From JBBAAW01 sp041658075 (GTDB lineage Bacteria > Patescibacteriota > WWE3 > UBA101185 > UBA10185), in contig JBBAAW010000009.1 in assembly GCA_041658075.1 (NCBI GenBank), positions 1 to 33,526 on the forward strand: a stretch of 33,526 nucleotides of DNA, given 5' to 3'. Below the pieces are notes generated by a model. That model was not told the origin of the DNA and ran no database searches. It saw nothing but the letters and a program-made list of their open reading frames with translations. Below are positions 30,836-33,526 of the stretch, one piece after another. The number at the start of each line of letters is the position of its first letter. Positions within the stretch are counted from its first letter, which is position 1. A program made the position numbers and the translations under genes.

Positions 30836-33460
30836 ATGGCTACAAACGATAAGAAGGATATAGAGGCACTGGCACAAGCATCGGAAGATACTGTGTCCGA
30901 TATTTTACCCCAACCCGCACAAGAGCAAGAATTACCCAAAGGAATCGTAAAAGCAGAAATCACCCAAGAAATGCAAAAATCGTACTTAGATTACGCCATG
31001 AGCGTTATTGTTTCGCGCGCGCTTCCGGATGTTAGAGACGGTCTAAAACCTGTTCATCGTCGCATAATTTATGCTATGTACGACCAAGGCATGAGTCACA
31101 CCAGCAAGTTTCATAAATGCGCCGCAGTAGTGGGAGAAGTCCTTAAAAAGTACCATCCGCATGGAGATGTTGCCGTTTACGACTCTTTGGTGAGAATGGG
31201 TCAGGATTTTTCTTTGCGTTATCCGCTTATTGCCCCACAAGGGAATTTTGGCTCTATCGACGGAGATCCGCCCGCCGCAATGAGGTATACCGAATGTAAA
31301 CTGTCGGCAATATCAGAGCAACTATATACCGATATAGACAAGAACACAGTAGATTTTGCTTTAAACGATCTTCAAAATTACGAACCGGTAATTCTACCAT
31401 CGCTCTTACCTAACATCTTGCTAAACGGCTCGTCCGGAATTGCCGTGGGTATGGCAACAAACATTCCACCTCACAACATTGGAGAGGTTTTAGCAGGACT
31501 TTTATACATGATCGATAGTCCCGATGCAATTGGCAAAGAAAACAAAGAAACTCAAATTGCCGATACCGCTTTTTCCAGCAGTGCCACAACAGAAGACTTG
31601 ATCAAAATAATAAAAGGTCCGGATTTTCCCACCGGAGGAATAATTTATGGTCAAAAAGAATTAACCCAGGTATACGCCACGGGTAGGGGAAGAGTTGTTA
31701 CTAGAGCAAAAACCGAGATTGAGGAAGACAAGAGTGGCAAAACAAAAATAATCGTTACAGAAATTCCTTATCAAGTAAACAAAGCAACTCTGGTGGAAAA
31801 AATTGCCGACTTAGTTAGAGATAAAAAGATCGTGGGAATTTACGACTTGCGTGACGAATCAAATAGGGAGGGCATGAGAATCGTGATAGAACTTAAGCGC
31901 GACGCCATTCCACAAAAAGTTCTCAACCAGTTGTTTAAATACACAGCGCTACAATCAACCTTTAACGCCAACATGGTGGCACTATTGGATAACGAGCCTA
32001 GGCTGATGACTCTAAAATCGATACTGGAGGAGTTTGTTATTCATAGACAAAAAGTTGTTGTTAGACGAACCATTTATCTACTTAAGAAAGCTAAAGAGAG
32101 AGAACATATCTTACTTGGGCTTAAAATTGCCTTGGACCATCTTGACGAGGTTATAAAACTTATTAGAGCCAGCAAAGACGCGGAAACTGCAAAAACAGGA
32201 CTAATGGAAAAATTTGGCCTTAGTGAAATCCAAGCCCAAGCCATTCTGGATATGCAGCTTAGAAAACTGGCCGCGCTTGAACGTAAAAAGATAGAGGACG
32301 AACTTGAGGAAATAGTTAGAACAATCAAGAATTTTGAAGAATTCTTGTACTCACCTAAAAAGATCCTAGACAAAGTAAGGGAAGAACTTACTCTATTGGC
32401 AGAAAAATACACCGACCCAAGAAAAACTAAAGTTGTTAAAAGCGCGGTAGGGGAGCTTAATGAAGAAGACCTAGTCACAGAAGAGCAGTGTATCGTAACA
32501 ATTTCCCAAAGCGGATATATAAAAAGAATGAAAAGAGATACTTACAGAAAGCAGGGGAGGGGAGGGCGCGGGGTTTCAGGTCAGTCGCTCAAAGAGGATG
32601 ATGTTGTAACTACAATACGAACTTGCAACACCCATGACTACGCATTACTTTTTACCAGCAAGGGTAAAGTTTACAAAATGCGGGTATGGGAAATTCCGGA
32701 AGTCCAAAGAACTACCAGAGGAACCTCGCTTGCCAACTTTTTGTCAGTGGCGCAAGGAGAAACCGTGGAGGCCTTTTTAACCATAAACGAAGAATCACTA
32801 AGTAAGGGCTCCGGCTACATAATTTTTGCCACCACTCGAGGGATTATAAAAAAGACCGCTGTAACAGAATTTTCCAACATCAGGACCAATGGAATTATGG
32901 CGGTAAATCTAGGTAGTGACGACTTTTTGTTACGAGTAAACTTTTCTTCCGGATCAGATGATGTGCTTTTGATAACGGCGCGAGGTCAATCTATAAGGTT
33001 TAAAGAGTCGGATGTAAGGGGAATGGGAAGGCAAGCGTCAGGTGTTACCGGAGTAAGGCTGAGAAAACAAAACGACGAAGTTGTTGGCATGGAAATTTTA
33101 AATAAAGACTCAAAACAGTATGACCTTCTAGTACTCACAGAAAAGGGATACGGCAAGAAAACCTCTATCAATGAATATAAAATCCAAAATAGAGCAGGAA
33201 GCGGAGTCTTAACTTATAAAATCACAGATAGAGTTGGCAAGGTTTCCATGGCCAGAATAATAGACAAAAATCCCCATTACGACATGCTGGTTTCCACTAA
33301 GAACGGAATAATAATTAGAGTTGACGCCAATAAAATCCCCACTTTAGGACGGGCAACACAGGGCGTAAGAATTATAAAACTGGACGAAAGCGACTCCGTA
33401 TCTTCCATTGCCTTTTTGAATGAGGACGAGAAGGAAGAAGGAGAGAATGGAGAGAAGTAA
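30836..33460 (+). CDS. gyrA: DNA gyrase subunit A
   Basis: Breakage-reunion subunit, 874 residues. The core opens YLDYAMSVIVSRALPDVRDG; the DNA-cleaving tyrosine is in AAMRYTE (Tyr151), with QGNFGSIDGD before it. The quinolone-resistance region reads HPHGDVAVYDSLVRM: the Ser83 position of E. coli is Val, Asp87 is kept. The C-terminal domain has the GyrA box as QGRGGRG (after DTYRKQ), separating it from ParC, and several beta-pinwheel blades. It follows gyrB by about 3.5 kb in the same direction. The last 14 nt overlap the next frame. Confidence 0.97.
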   Translation: MATNDKKDIEALAQASEDTVSDILPQPAQEQELPKGIVKAEITQEMQKSYLDYAMSVIVSRALPDVRDGLKPVHRRIIYAMYDQGMSHTSKFHKCAAVVGEVLKKYHPHGDVAVYDSLVRMGQDFSLRYPLIAPQGNFGSIDGDPPAAMRYTECKLSAISEQLYTDIDKNTVDFALNDLQNYEPVILPSLLPNILLNGSSGIAVGMATNIPPHNIGEVLAGLLYMIDSPDAIGKENKETQIADTAFSSSATTEDLIKIIKGPDFPTGGIIYGQKELTQVYATGRGRVVTRAKTEIEEDKSGKTKIIVTEIPYQVNKATLVEKIADLVRDKKIVGIYDLRDESNREGMRIVIELKRDAIPQKVLNQLFKYTALQSTFNANMVALLDNEPRLMTLKSILEEFVIHRQKVVVRRTIYLLKKAKEREHILLGLKIALDHLDEVIKLIRASKDAETAKTGLMEKFGLSEIQAQAILDMQLRKLAALERKKIEDELEEIVRTIKNFEEFLYSPKKILDKVREELTLLAEKYTDPRKTKVVKSAVGELNEEDLVTEEQCIVTISQSGYIKRMKRDTYRKQGRGGRGVSGQSLKEDDVVTTIRTCNTHDYALLFTSKGKVYKMRVWEIPEVQRTTRGTSLANFLSVAQGETVEAFLTINEESLSKGSGYIIFATTRGIIKKTAVTEFSNIRTNGIMAVNLGSDDFLLRVNFSSGSDDVLLITARGQSIRFKESDVRGMGRQASGVTGVRLRKQNDEVVGMEILNKDSKQYDLLVLTEKGYGKKTSINEYKIQNRAGSGVLTYKITDRVGKVSMARIIDKNPHYDMLVSTKNGIIIRVDANKIPTLGRATQGVRIIKLDESDSVSSIAFLNEDEKEEGENGEK

Positions 33461-33526
33461 CAACACCCCGCAAGAAATTCTAACGGCGATTAAATCATCC
33501 AAAAGTATTCTCCTAATTATGGATTC
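33447..33526 (+). CDS. Start of a probable DHH-family phosphoesterase, cut by the window end
   Basis: Partial frame of 26 codons: the start MERSNNTPQEILTAIKSSKS followed by ILLIMDS. A helix followed by a strand of the ILLI type is how DHH phosphoesterases (NrnA-like nanoRNases) usually open, just before the first metal-binding Asp. AGGAG lies 4 nt before the ATG, inside gyrA, whose stop it overlaps by 14 nt. Too short for a firm call. Confidence 0.4.
   Translation, partial: MERSNNTPQEILTAIKSSKSILLIMD

Noticed and set aside
1..33526. Alternative genetic code, tRNA/rRNA genes, CRISPR arrays and transposases
   Set aside because: TGA ends several genes in conserved positions; I found no cloverleaf-like or rRNA-like stretch, no regularly spaced repeats, and no transposase. 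The intein is the only mobile element I can support.

Overview
The window looks like chromosomal DNA of a Patescibacteria (CPR) bacterium, most likely of the Microgenomates type. This is inferred from gene content: a compact AT-rich genome, a monoderm-style type IV pilus locus (no secretin PilQ or PilP here), YYY-family membrane proteins, an acyl-carrier-like protein without its prosthetic-group serine, and a large inteinated gyrB. UGA is used as a stop (for example rpmF and rnc), so the UGA=Gly code of Gracilibacteria/SR1 does not apply.

Layout. (1) 23-2846, plus strand: a translation/RNA block rpmF-nusB-(ACP-like)-rnc-rpsP-khpA-trmD, tightly packed with overlaps. (2) 2893-5189, plus strand: a polyprenyl-phosphate-type family 2 glycosyltransferase coupled to a FAD-dependent amine-oxidase/HemY-like protein. 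(3) 5149-23967, minus strand: holB, then a complete type IV pilus locus in transcription order pilB, pilT, pilC, pilin, pilD, a secreted protein, pilX-like, two pilins, a pilin-adhesin fusion, four more (pseudo)pilins, pilM, pilN, pilO, and finally two tandem polytopic YYY-type membrane proteins. (4) 23989-33526, plus strand: gyrB with a 436-residue intein carrying an HNH endonuclease, a hypothetical gene, a GreA N-domain-only protein, a K+-independent H+-pyrophosphatase, a gap with a likely small minus-strand gene, gyrA, and the start of a probable DHH phosphoesterase.

How the genes work together. PilB/PilT/PilC/PilM/PilN/PilO form the motor and inner-membrane platform. PilD processes at least eight class III signal peptides. 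The pilins differ strongly in their C-termini, and one carries a chitobiase-like domain plus a Cys/Trp-rich tail that looks like a tip adhesin. The YYY proteins at the operon end suggest surface glycosylation coupled to pilus biogenesis (inference).

The most notable observations are: (a) a recurring arrangement in which sigma70-type -35/-10 promoters lie 6-14 nt from the start codon of the first gene of a unit, predicting leaderless or near-leaderless mRNAs, while genes inside operons carry Shine-Dalgarno sites; (b) a gap-free 94-nt duplication carrying such a promoter plus the first pilin codons, which has built a mosaic pilin gene; (c) a pilin-adhesin fusion with a GC-rich 3' end; (d) the gyrB intein with tandem basic/aromatic repeats; (e) overlapping back-to-back promoters between holB and gyrB.
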